Assembly: GCA_045536025.1 (NCBI GenBank)
Contig: JAZSMT010000033.1
Coordinates: 1 to 14,022 of the forward strand
DNA from: HGM11412 sp045536025
GTDB lineage: Bacteria; Bacillota; Clostridia; Christensenellales; Borkfalkiaceae
DNA length: 14,022 nt
Direction: 5' to 3'
A program made the translations under genes and the position numbers. This document shows positions 6,652-13,130 of the stretch, piece by piece. The notes beneath the pieces were generated by a model. That model did not search any database. It had not been told where the DNA came from and was given only the letters and a program-made list of their open reading frames with translations. The number at the start of each line of letters is the position of its first letter. Position 1 is the first letter of the stretch.

Positions 6652-7354
6652 ATCCGTCCTTTTTGTTTCGGGCGATGCGGTTGCCATTAAAGATATTTCC
6701 GAAAAGTTAGGCGTTACCGATAAGGCCGTGTTGGACGAGGCAAAAGCTCTTCAAGAAAAATATTCGGGCGATTGCGGTATTAATTTATTAATCTTTAATA
6801 AAAAGTTGCAATTTAGCTCAAACTCTAAATATGCCGACTCTGTGTCTAGCGTTTTAAATCCTATTAAAGAACGTGAACTCTCAAAGAGTATGCTCGAGGT
6901 TGCTGCAATTATAGCGTATAAGCAACCCGTTACTCGTATCGACCTTGAAGAGTTAAGAGGTTCTAATAGTGAATTTGCTCTTCAAAATCTTTTAAAACTC
7001 GGCGTTATCGAGGTTGTGGGGCGTAAAGATACGGTAGGAAAGCCTGTATTATTCGGCACGACTGACGAGTTTTTGAAACGTTTTCAAATATCTTCACTTG
7101 AAGATCTTCCCGATTACGACGAGCTTATGGAAAAAATTGTTAAACTCAGAAGTCCAACTAACGACAGTAGCTACCTTTTTGAAAAAGATGAGTACGTTGA
7201 GGGAGAAGAGGTCGACTTATTGTCGGGGCTTGATAAACCTAAGATGCAAGACACCGCCGACGTAGAAGTTGACAACGATTTTGAGCTTTCCGATATTGAC
7301 GATGAAGAACTGCCAGACTTTTTGAAGGACGAGCAAGTTGACACAATAAAATAA
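6626..7354 (+). CDS. scpB: Segregation and condensation protein B, with acidic C-terminal tail
   Basis: ScpB dimers bind the middle of ScpA in the SMC condensin complex. I start it at TTG 6626 because a strong Shine-Dalgarno, GGAGGGG (6613-6619), lies six bases upstream; the earlier ATG at 6605 has none. From this start the protein has 243 residues. Residues 1-170 form two winged-helix domains, with the family signature AIIAYKQPVTRIDLEELRG at about 94-112 and VVGRKDTVGKPVLFGTT further on. Residues about 176-243 are an acidic, low-complexity tail (for example SDIDDEELPDFLKDE) that goes beyond the usual 180-200 residue ScpB. The gene overlaps scpA and ends at its own terminator. Confidence 0.95.
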   Translation: MENLQNIIESVLFVSGDAVAIKDISEKLGVTDKAVLDEAKALQEKYSGDCGINLLIFNKKLQFSSNSKYADSVSSVLNPIKERELSKSMLEVAAIIAYKQPVTRIDLEELRGSNSEFALQNLLKLGVIEVVGRKDTVGKPVLFGTTDEFLKRFQISSLEDLPDYDELMEKIVKLRSPTNDSSYLFEKDEYVEGEEVDLLSGLDKPKMQDTADVEVDNDFELSDIDDEELPDFLKDEQVDTIK

Positions 7355-7358
7355 TTTT

Positions 7359-7388
7359 AAAAAAATGCGTAATTTACGCATTTTTTTT
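7359..7388 (+). terminator. Rho-independent terminator after scpB
   Basis: AAAAAAATGCGT (7359-7370) and ACGCATTTTTTT (7376-7387) form a 12-bp stem with an AATTT loop and an eight-T run. It separates scpAB from the ytfI-ytfJ-dacB genes. Confidence 0.9.
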
Positions 7389-7413
7389 ATTTTGAAACAA
7401 AAACTTATTATAT

Positions 7414-7980
7414 ATGCTTATAGCCGTCTTTATATTAATTTTATTATTAATATTTCCGTTCATTATATCGCTATATACGTATTATGACGTGAGGTTTAAG
7501 CGAGTATATTTTGCTTTTTATTTATACGGTAAAATTAAAATTATTAGCGGATACGTAAAATTGAGAAATAAGGGAGGCTTTTACGTTCACTTAACTGAAA
7601 ATAAAGCGTTGATTATTGATATCAATACCTTAAAAAAGTTAAGTGGTGGACCTGATTACTTATCTAATATACAATTAAGCGAGGTCTATTTAATTACAGA
7701 TTGTGGTGTAAAAAATGTAAATTTATTGTTTTTAATTTTAGCTTTAAATTCAGCCGTTAAAAATTACGCAAAAATAAAAGTTTTAAATAACGCTTTACCT
7801 AAAATAACGTCTGATTTAAACGTTTACAATCAAAATGATAGCTTAAAATCAATAAAAATTAAAATTTTGTGTGCTTTTAACCTTGTTTGTATACTTAAAA
7901 GTATAATTGCAAACTATAAAAATGTAGGAGTTAAATATGTTAAAAGAAAGAAAAGAGAGTTCAAAAGAATATATAGTTAA
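7414..7980 (+). CDS. DUF2953 / YtfI-like membrane-anchored protein
   Basis: The 188-residue protein has one N-terminal membrane segment (about 3-24) and then a beta-rich region (YDVRFKRVYFAFYLYGKIKI) and a basic C terminus, which is the DUF2953 layout. The similarity is moderate; the stronger argument is position, since DUF2953 genes such as B. subtilis ytfI are regularly found directly before ytfJ, as here. Function of the family is unknown, with a presumed link to spores. The ATG at 7414 is the only Met codon in frame and has no Shine-Dalgarno, following the scpB terminator by 26 bases, so initiation is unusual or the start is a non-ATG codon downstream. The last 44 bp overlap ytfJ. Confidence 0.62.
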   Translation: MLIAVFILILLLIFPFIISLYTYYDVRFKRVYFAFYLYGKIKIISGYVKLRNKGGFYVHLTENKALIIDINTLKKLSGGPDYLSNIQLSEVYLITDCGVKNVNLLFLILALNSAVKNYAKIKVLNNALPKITSDLNVYNQNDSLKSIKIKILCAFNLVCILKSIIANYKNVGVKYVKRKKREFKRIYS

Positions 7981-8314
7981 ATCGATTAAAGATTTTGGTG
8001 AAATATTAACTGCCGATTCCGTTATAGGTAATTCTATAAACACGCCTGACGGTAATACTATTATTCCCGTTTTAAAAGTTACGGTTGGATATCTAGGCGG
8101 TGGGGGTGAGTATGGAGATATTAAATTATTTTCTAAAGAAAAATCACACCCCTTTGCCGGCGGAAGTGGAGCTTTAGTAAATATGAGCCCAAGTGGGTTT
8201 TTAATTACTAATAAAAATGGTGTTAACTTTATTAAAGTGGAGGCTGATATTGCCGATAAAGTGTTTGAAAAAACTACTGAATTTGTTGCTAAGTCAATGA
8301 GTATAGAAAAATGA
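7937..8314 (+). CDS. ytfJ: GerW/YtfJ-family sporulation protein
   Basis: YtfJ (GerW) is a spore protein of B. subtilis needed for normal germination. The 125-residue protein shows the family core: VIGNSINTPDGNTIIPV (about residues 29-45), then KVTVGYLGGGGEYG and a Gly/Ser-rich segment (PFAGGSGALVNMSPSGFL) before a final helix. TAGGAG (7925-7930), six bases before the ATG, supports this start. The gene overlaps the DUF2953 gene by 44 bp upstream and dacB by 4 bp downstream (ATGA), so the three are cotranscribed and probably translationally coupled. Confidence 0.93.
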   Translation: MLKERKESSKEYIVKSIKDFGEILTADSVIGNSINTPDGNTIIPVLKVTVGYLGGGGEYGDIKLFSKEKSHPFAGGSGALVNMSPSGFLITNKNGVNFIKVEADIADKVFEKTTEFVAKSMSIEK

Positions 8315-9372
8315 AAAAAATAATAAATATTACGATAATAGCGCTAATAATAAATATAATTACAATTTATTTTTCAGTTGATACTGCGTCTGCATATACA
8401 GTATCGCACGGCGAGTGCGTTATGGAAGTAAATTCTGGAAGAATACTGTCGTCTGTTAATTTAGATAAAAAGCTACCTATGGCGTCAACCACCAAAATTT
8501 TAACTGCGCTAACTGTAATTGAAAACTTTGATATTAATAGAGAAATTACAGTTCCTAAAAATTGTGTAGGCGTTGAGGGCTCTAGCGTGTATTTAAGAGA
8601 GGGTGAAAAGTTAACGGTTAAAGAGCTTTTATTTGGCTTAATGCTTAGAAGTGGTAACGACTGTGCCGAGTGTTTAGCACAAACTATCGTTCCGCGCGCT
8701 GAATTTATCAAACTAATGAACGAAACGGCTAAAAAGTGTGGTGCGGTTAATTCTAACTTTACAAATCCGCATGGGCTTCCTGACGACAATCATTACACAA
8801 CCGCTTACGATTTATGTAAAATTTCGTGCGAGGCGATAAAAAACCCTGTTTTTAAAGAAATTTCGTCTACAAAAAGGGTTAAAGTATCCAACGACGGATA
8901 CGCTTACGATAGGCTTTTAATTAACAAAAATAAGTTATTATTTAGTTATGACGGGTGTACCGGTATTAAAACGGGCTATACAAAAAAGGCGGGTAGATGC
9001 TTGGTGACTTCAGCTGAAAGAGATGGGCTTGAGGTTGTATCTGTAGTTATAAATAGCCCTCAAATGTGGGAACGCTCGCGTGAGCTTTTAGACGGCGCTT
9101 TTAACGATTTTGATATGGTTGAAATCATAAATAAAGACGAATTTAACGATAAAATTTATTATACCGATAGTGGAAAAACTTATAAGTTTGAAGTATATAA
9201 CAGCTTTGTTTATCCATTAACTAAATCAGAACAATCAGAGATAACGTTTAAATTTAACGGTAAAAATCAAGCAGATTTTATAAAAAATCCATCAAAAGAG
9301 GGTGTTTTTGAAATATTTTTGCAAAATAAGTTGATTTTTTCACAAAATATCTTTACTATAATAGGCGAGTAA
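8311..9372 (+). CDS. dacB: D-alanyl-D-alanine carboxypeptidase, DacB-like (peptidase S11)
   Basis: This is a second S11 carboxypeptidase, in the place that belongs to dacB (PBP5*), the enzyme that sets cross-linking of spore cortex in B. subtilis. A signal peptide covers about residues 1-28. The motifs are S59-T-T-K62, S114-G-N116 and K220-T-G222, all intact, with a small C-terminal beta domain from about 270. At 353 residues it is a little short. The start overlaps the ytfJ stop (ATGA) and has no ribosome binding site of its own, so it depends on coupling. It differs from the gene at 3278 in its second motif (SGN versus SAN), so the two are diverged paralogues rather than a recent duplication. 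The usual followers spmA and spmB are missing. Confidence 0.9.
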   Translation: MKKIINITIIALIINIITIYFSVDTASAYTVSHGECVMEVNSGRILSSVNLDKKLPMASTTKILTALTVIENFDINREITVPKNCVGVEGSSVYLREGEKLTVKELLFGLMLRSGNDCAECLAQTIVPRAEFIKLMNETAKKCGAVNSNFTNPHGLPDDNHYTTAYDLCKISCEAIKNPVFKEISSTKRVKVSNDGYAYDRLLINKNKLLFSYDGCTGIKTGYTKKAGRCLVTSAERDGLEVVSVVINSPQMWERSRELLDGAFNDFDMVEIINKDEFNDKIYYTDSGKTYKFEVYNSFVYPLTKSEQSEITFKFNGKNQADFIKNPSKEGVFEIFLQNKLIFSQNIFTIIGE

Positions 9373-9390
9373 TAATTATTTGAGGTTGAA

Positions 9391-10095
9391 ATGAGAATAA
9401 ATAAGTTTCTCGCCGAGTGTGGCGTAGCTAGTAGGCGCAACTGTGATAAATTAATAGAAGACGGGCTTGTTACCGTTAATGGTAAAGTTTGTTCTCTCGG
9501 TCAAGATATTGACGAGTTTCACGATAGCGTTTCAGTAAACGGAAAAAAGATAAACCGAGTTAAAAAGTTTTCATACTACGTTATGAATAAGCCTAAAGGC
9601 TACGTTTGCACGGTAAAAGACGATAAAGATAGAAAAACCGTTATGGATTTACTTCCCCCCGGTGTTGATAGGGTATTTCCAGTGGGTAGACTAGATTATG
9701 ATAGTGAGGGTATGCTAATTTTAACTAACGACGGTGATTTTTGTAATAGACTTATTCATCCGTCAAGCGAAATTCCTAAGACCTATCTTGTTAGAATTGA
9801 GGGCGCTCTTGAAGATGCTGACGTTATAAGGCTTTCACGCGGTGTAGTTATAGATGGTGTAAAAACTAAAAAATGCACCATTAAAGTGGTAGACCAAACA
9901 AAAACGTTCACTAAATACCACGTTACCGTTACCGAGGGTAGAAACCGTGAAATAAGAAAGATGTTTTTAACGGCAGGTAAGGAGGTTAAATTCCTTAAAC
10001 GCATTAAAATAGGCGAGCTCGGTATGGGTGGGCTTGATCGCGGTGCTGTTAGAAAGCTTTCGCAAGAAGAAATTGAATATTTAAAAAACTTATAA
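9391..10095 (+). CDS. rluB: RsuA/RluB-family pseudouridine synthase
   Basis: The enzyme isomerises uridine to pseudouridine in ribosomal RNA; RluB modifies 23S rRNA near position 2605 (E. coli numbering). The 234-residue protein begins with an S4 RNA-binding domain (residues 1-48, MRINKFLAECGVASRR), followed by the synthase domain with MNKPKGYVCT and the catalytic Asp102 in PVGRLDYDSEGML; the motif TEGRNREIRKMF is the standard RsuA/RluB/RluF end motif. TGAGGT before the ATG supports the start. Its position after dacB matches the Bacillus and Clostridium order, which favours RluB over RluE/F, but exact target specificity is inferred from context. Confidence 0.88.
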   Translation: MRINKFLAECGVASRRNCDKLIEDGLVTVNGKVCSLGQDIDEFHDSVSVNGKKINRVKKFSYYVMNKPKGYVCTVKDDKDRKTVMDLLPPGVDRVFPVGRLDYDSEGMLILTNDGDFCNRLIHPSSEIPKTYLVRIEGALEDADVIRLSRGVVIDGVKTKKCTIKVVDQTKTFTKYHVTVTEGRNREIRKMFLTAGKEVKFLKRIKIGELGMGGLDRGAVRKLSQEEIEYLKNL

Positions 10096-10101
10096 TCGTT
10101 T

Positions 10102-10131
10102 ATCCGTCTACATATTTTTATGGAGGCGGAT
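10102..10131 (+). promoter_or_regulatory. Hairpin enclosing the ribosome binding site of the coiled-coil gene
   Basis: Bases 10102-10114 (ATCCGTCTACATA) pair with 10119-10131 (TATGGAGGCGGAT): 13 positions with one G-U and one A-G mismatch, loop TTTT. The strong Shine-Dalgarno GGAGG (10122-10126) is wholly inside the 3' arm, and the stem ends one base before the ATG at 10133. It has no T run, so it looks like a translational switch rather than a terminator. Confidence 0.65.
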
Positions 10132-10132
10132 T

Positions 10133-10966
10133 ATGCGTTTTAGAATAATAAAAACAATAATAGTGGTATTCGTAGCGCTACTTTGCTCGTTTTTAGCAAT
10201 AAGTGCAAAGTATTACGTAAAAACAGTTCAATCATTTAAAACTTTTTATAATAAAGAGGAAATTAAACTTATCAGTATGGAAAAGGAATGCTATTTAGAG
10301 CTTAAAAAGTCGCTTGACGATAAATATACTAAAAAATTTGTTGAAATCTTAAATTCAACGAGTAAAAACTTTAAGTCGAGTATTGCGAAAGTGCTTGGGG
10401 AAGAGTATATACTTTTGTCAGAGGAATTTTTAACCACGGTAAATTCTATTGAAAGCAAAAAGAAAGAGTTTGTAAATTCATCAGAGTATTTATCGGCAAA
10501 AAAGGAGCTTTCTGAGATTAAACTTAATATAGATAATGCGCCCGAAAATGAAAAAGATGGATATTTAGATGATTTTAGAGTGGCACTAAATAAAATATCT
10601 ACTCTTAATACTAAGCTAAACAATCAACTAAAAGGCGAACGCGATAGAGTTGAAGAGATTAAATCTTCAGTTAAAAAGCTATTTGTTAAAAACGCAAAAG
10701 AACTTATTTCAATAAGAAAGGATTTAATGAATATTACTCGAGAAGAAATTTCTGCCCTTCTTCGTGATTATACGTTAGAGCTTAATGAGCTAAATTCTAC
10801 CTTTAACATAGAATTAAAAGGTAATGCTTATCCGTTTGACCTTACAACGATGGGCGATTGTTTAGTTGCTGGCAAGCTTGAAAGCGAGTGTTTTTCGGAA
10901 ATTTTATCTCAAAATTCTAACAAAACCGTTATTGTTTCTGAAAATTCAAGTGAAATAGTATCGTAA
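10133..10966 (+). CDS. Unknown membrane-anchored coiled-coil protein
   Basis: I do not recognise the family. The 277-residue protein has one N-terminal hydrophobic segment (about residues 7-25), too Lys/Arg-poor after the segment to settle topology, and a long Glu/Lys/Leu/Ser-rich helical region (about 40-220) with heptad-like spacing that predicts a coiled coil. A Ser/Asn-rich tail follows (SQNSNKTVIVSENSSEIVS). No catalytic motif is visible. It sits 37 bp after rluB in the slot where Bacillus-type genomes hold other spore-associated genes, and it ends at its own terminator. Its ribosome binding site is enclosed in a hairpin. A cell-envelope or spore-envelope role is only a guess from anchor, coiled coil and neighbourhood. 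Confidence 0.75.
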   Translation: MRFRIIKTIIVVFVALLCSFLAISAKYYVKTVQSFKTFYNKEEIKLISMEKECYLELKKSLDDKYTKKFVEILNSTSKNFKSSIAKVLGEEYILLSEEFLTTVNSIESKKKEFVNSSEYLSAKKELSEIKLNIDNAPENEKDGYLDDFRVALNKISTLNTKLNNQLKGERDRVEEIKSSVKKLFVKNAKELISIRKDLMNITREEISALLRDYTLELNELNSTFNIELKGNAYPFDLTTMGDCLVAGKLESECFSEILSQNSNKTVIVSENSSEIVS

Positions 10967-10994
10967 AAATCTGTTTTTTAAGCAGATTTTTTAT
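10966..10994 (+). terminator. Rho-independent terminator after the coiled-coil gene
   Basis: AAAATCTG (10966-10973) and CAGATTTT (10983-10990) pair around a nine-base loop, followed by TTATTTT. It starts on the last base of the stop codon. Confidence 0.8.
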
Positions 10995-11009
10995 TTTGCA
11001 TTAAATTGC

Positions 11010-11038
11010 TTGCTTTTTTTTTATTTTTTGTTTATAAT
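11010..11038 (+). promoter_or_regulatory. Candidate promoter of tRNA-Ser
   Basis: A perfect TATAAT (11033-11038) lies 17 nt after TTGCTT (11010-11015), in a T-rich stretch. The -35 matches in only three positions. Transcription from about 11045 would give a leader of some 120 nt carrying both 44-bp repeats before the tRNA. Confidence 0.5.
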
Positions 11039-11079
11039 CAATTTGCTATCATCAAAGAGAGATGCAAAATCTCTCACTC

Positions 11080-11167
11080 GGAGGAATAGTTTATTTTATA
11101 AAGTATCTCTCCTCACTACGCTCGGAGGAATAGTTTATTTCATAAAGTATCTATCCTCACTACGCTC
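11080..11167 (+). repeat. Two 44-bp tandem repeats that copy the tRNA-Ser 5' end
   Basis: Units 11080-11123 and 11124-11167 agree at 42 of 44 bases and run directly into the tRNA at 11168. Each unit begins GGAGGAATA, the first nine bases of the tRNA including the whole 5' acceptor strand, then diverges. Each ends TCCTCACTACGCTC, which can pair with the next GGAGGA as a 5-bp hairpin. A partial unit (ATCTCTCACTC) precedes the first copy. Confidence 0.9.
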
Positions 11168-11256
11168 GGAGGAATATCGAAGCGGTCACAACGAGGCGGT
11201 CTTGAAAACCGTTTGGGTTCACGCCCACGGGGGTTCGAATCCCTCTTCCTCCGCCA
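11168..11256 (+). tRNA. tRNA-Ser(UGA), with encoded CCA
   Basis: The acceptor arms GGAGGAA (11168-11174) and TTCCTCC (11246-11252) pair fully, followed by discriminator G and CCA. The D stem TCG/CGA surrounds a loop with GG. The anticodon stem is GCGGT/ACCGT with loop CTTGAAA, so the anticodon is TGA and the tRNA reads UCA-type serine codons. A long variable arm (TGGG/CCCA) is typical of serine tRNAs. The T arm is GGGGG/CCCTC with loop TTCGAAT. All arms are intact and the 86 nt plus CCA length is normal. Confidence 0.97.
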
Positions 11257-11297
11257 CGGGAAAGGACACCAATTTCGGTGTCCTTTTCTCGTGGCGG
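11251..11297 (+). terminator. 20-bp hairpin beginning inside the tRNA-Ser 3' end
   Basis: Bases 11251-11270 (CCGCCACGGG...) pair with 11277-11297 (...CTCGTGGCGG): 20 bp with one G-U and one bulged T, loop AATTTC. The inner half, AAAGGACACC/GGTGTCCTTTT, has terminator form. The outer half includes the discriminator and CCA of the tRNA, so this fold and the mature acceptor stem exclude each other. Confidence 0.75.
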
Positions 11298-11312
11298 AAA
11301 ATAGGGGATTAA

Positions 11313-11417
11313 CGAACTTTAGGTTCGGCCGTCATATGACGGACTATCTAAGACGGGCTAAGGTCAGCCAGTGGTGTCCCTACGCAGTAGGGTGTGGCTG
11401 TATCCCTCTTCCTCCGC
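11313..11417 (+). repeat. Hairpin cluster ending in a 16-bp copy of the tRNA-Ser 3' end
   Basis: Successive stems are CGAAC/GTTCG (11313-11327), the perfect palindrome CCGTCATATGACGG (11329-11342), GGCT/AGCC (11356-11369) or the competing CAGCCA/TGGCTG (11365-11400), and inside it CCCTAC/GTAGGG (11378-11392). Then 11402-11417 repeats ATCCCTCTTCCTCCGC of the tRNA (11239-11254) exactly and in direct orientation. This resembles a tRNA attachment-site duplication or the remains of a second tRNA-Ser. No integrase or gene lies between the copies. Confidence 0.7.
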
Positions 11418-11590
11418 TAAAACAAAAAGCAACATTTATCTTGTCTCTAAAAAGATTTGAACAAATTATTTATAAATCAACCTGTATTACGTAAATAGAT
11501 AAGAATTTGACGGAGAACGGCGCTACGTGGGTAGAGCCTTTTCTATATATTGATAAAATTCGACTTTAAATTTAAATTTTCTACAAGATA
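11418..11590 (+). other. Gap between tRNA region and uraA: one weak hairpin, no gene
   Basis: I find no supportable gene here. At 11519-11538 GGC-CTAC and GTAG-GCC form a hairpin with one G-A mismatch, followed by TTTT (11539-11542), which could be a weak terminator. TATATTGATAAAATT at 11545-11559 closely resembles the real uraA -10 region 60 bp downstream but has no -35 box. Confidence 0.5.
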
Positions 11591-11619
11591 TTGACAAGCC
11601 CTAAATATAGTGATAAAAT
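11591..11619 (+). promoter_or_regulatory. Strong extended -10 promoter of uraA-upp
   Basis: TTGACA (11591-11596), a 17-nt spacer, and TAAAAT (11614-11619) preceded by TG at 11611-11612. The leader is only about 42 nt up to the ATG and holds AAGAGGAA as ribosome binding site. There is no room for a PyrR-type attenuator. Confidence 0.85.
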
Positions 11620-11667
11620 TATAATTATGATTTTAATAATCAAATAAAACGTAAGAGGAAATTATTT

Positions 11668-13128
11668 ATGGCTAATTTAATCTACGACGTTCACGACAAA
11701 CCAAAGTTTAACAAAATGTTAGTTTTTGCTTTACAGCAGTTGCTTGCAATTCTTGCAGCGACAATCGCAGTTCCGACAATAATTGGTCTGCCCACGCAAA
11801 TTCCTGCGGCAATATTTGGCGCGGGTGTTGGCACGCTTGTTTATCAACTTTTCACTCGCTTTAAAAGCCCTGTTTTCTTAGGGAGCTCGTTTGCTTTCTT
11901 AAGTTCGCTTGGCGTAGCAGTAGCGTACGGTTATTGCGGTATCGTGCTTGGCTCAATCGTGGCAGGTCTTGTATACGTTATAATTGCAGTCGTTATCCAC
12001 TTCGTTGGAACTGATTGGGTTTCTAAGCTTATGCCTCCCGTTATTATCGGACCTACCGTAGCGCTAATAGGTTTATCACTCGCTGGCGCGGCTATGGGCG
12101 ATTTAGTTAAAGCTAACGCTGCTGTAGTTCACTCTTCATACAACCTCGTTGGTCTTCTTTGTGGTTTAATCACTTTTGCAACTATTATTATTTGTTCAAC
12201 TCAAAAGCGTTATCAAATGCCTAAACTTATACCTTTCATTATCGGTATTGCAGTAGGTTATATCGTTGCAACGATATTCACCTTAATCGGCACGGTTGCT
12301 AACGTTGAATATCTTAAAATCATTAATTGGTCGCCAATCGTTAACAACTTCGTTAATGAAGACGGTTCGTTTAGAGGCTTTGCTGCATTTATCAGTATTC
12401 CTAACTTATCGCTTATTGCAGGTATTAAAGAACTTGTTACCGGTGAAGTTTCAGCTGATATTTTAGCTGCTAACGGAAACGCTACACTTATTTCTGGCGG
12501 TGGCATCGTTGAAGTTATCGTTGCTTTCTTACCCGTTGCTCTCGTTGTATTTGCAGAACATATTGCGGACCATAAAAACCTTTCTTCAATCATTGATAAA
12601 GACTTAATTACCGAGCCCGGACTTAAGAGAACCTTACTAGGTGACGGTGTTGGCTCTATAGCTGGTACGTTATTAGGTGTTTGCCCCAACACCACTTACG
12701 GCGAATCTGTTGGTTGCGTAGCAATTACCGGTAACGCATCAGTTGCTACTATTACTACCACGGCTGTTATGTGTATTGTTTTATCTTTCATTAGTCCTTT
12801 AATGGTATTACTTCAAACTATTCCTTCTTGCGTAATGGGTGGCGTATGCCTTACCTTATACGGCTTTATTGCAGTTTCTGGTCTTAAGATGTTTAAAGAT
12901 ATTAACCTATCAGAAAATAAAAATCTCTTCGTAGTATCGGCAATTTTAATAGCGGGTATAGGTGGTTTATCTATTCAAATTCCGTATTCATCTGAAGTAG
13001 TTAAAGGTGTTTTTGCTAAAGTTATTTCAATCACTCCTATTGCAACCGCACTTATTTTAGGTATCGTAACAAACGTTATATTATCTAAGATTGAAAAGAG
13101 TAAATTTGGTAAAGAAAAAGGGGAATAA
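11668..13128 (+). CDS. uraA: Uracil permease of the NCS2 family
   Basis: The protein imports uracil with a proton across the cytoplasmic membrane. It has 486 residues and about 14 hydrophobic segments. The substrate-binding motifs match UraA: Glu297 in the segment VVFAEHIADHKN and Glu346 in NTTYGESVG, in the positions of E. coli UraA E241 and E290; the conserved QQLLAILAATIAVP opens the first segment. It is longer than E. coli UraA (429 residues), mainly through an insert at about residues 225-285 before the first binding glutamate. AAGAGGAA before the ATG supports the start. The next gene, upp, follows after two bases, which points to uracil rather than xanthine or uric acid as substrate. 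Confidence 0.93.
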   Translation: MANLIYDVHDKPKFNKMLVFALQQLLAILAATIAVPTIIGLPTQIPAAIFGAGVGTLVYQLFTRFKSPVFLGSSFAFLSSLGVAVAYGYCGIVLGSIVAGLVYVIIAVVIHFVGTDWVSKLMPPVIIGPTVALIGLSLAGAAMGDLVKANAAVVHSSYNLVGLLCGLITFATIIICSTQKRYQMPKLIPFIIGIAVGYIVATIFTLIGTVANVEYLKIINWSPIVNNFVNEDGSFRGFAAFISIPNLSLIAGIKELVTGEVSADILAANGNATLISGGGIVEVIVAFLPVALVVFAEHIADHKNLSSIIDKDLITEPGLKRTLLGDGVGSIAGTLLGVCPNTTYGESVGCVAITGNASVATITTTAVMCIVLSFISPLMVLLQTIPSCVMGGVCLTLYGFIAVSGLKMFKDINLSENKNLFVVSAILIAGIGGLSIQIPYSSEVVKGVFAKVISITPIATALILGIVTNVILSKIEKSKFGKEKGE

Positions 13129-13130
13129 TT

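Noticed and set aside
3278..9372. Recent duplication of the two D-Ala-D-Ala carboxypeptidase genes
   Set aside because: The proteins share the family motifs but differ widely elsewhere, including the second motif (SAN versus SGN) and the C-terminal domain, so they are old paralogues in two different conserved neighbourhoods.
11068..11256. T-box riboswitch built from the tRNA-like repeats
   Set aside because: There is no T-box core sequence, no specifier loop and no downstream synthetase or amino-acid gene; the repeats only copy nine bases of the tRNA.
11010..11494. Open frames of about 100 residues running across the tRNA-Ser region
   Set aside because: They pass through the tRNA, the 44-bp repeats and the hairpins, and have no credible ribosome binding site or recognisable protein features.
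11418..11667. PyrR-dependent attenuator or purine/pyrimidine riboswitch before uraA
   Set aside because: The strong promoter at 11591-11619 leaves only about 42 nt of leader, with no terminator/antiterminator pair. The hairpin at 11519-11542 lies upstream of that promoter.
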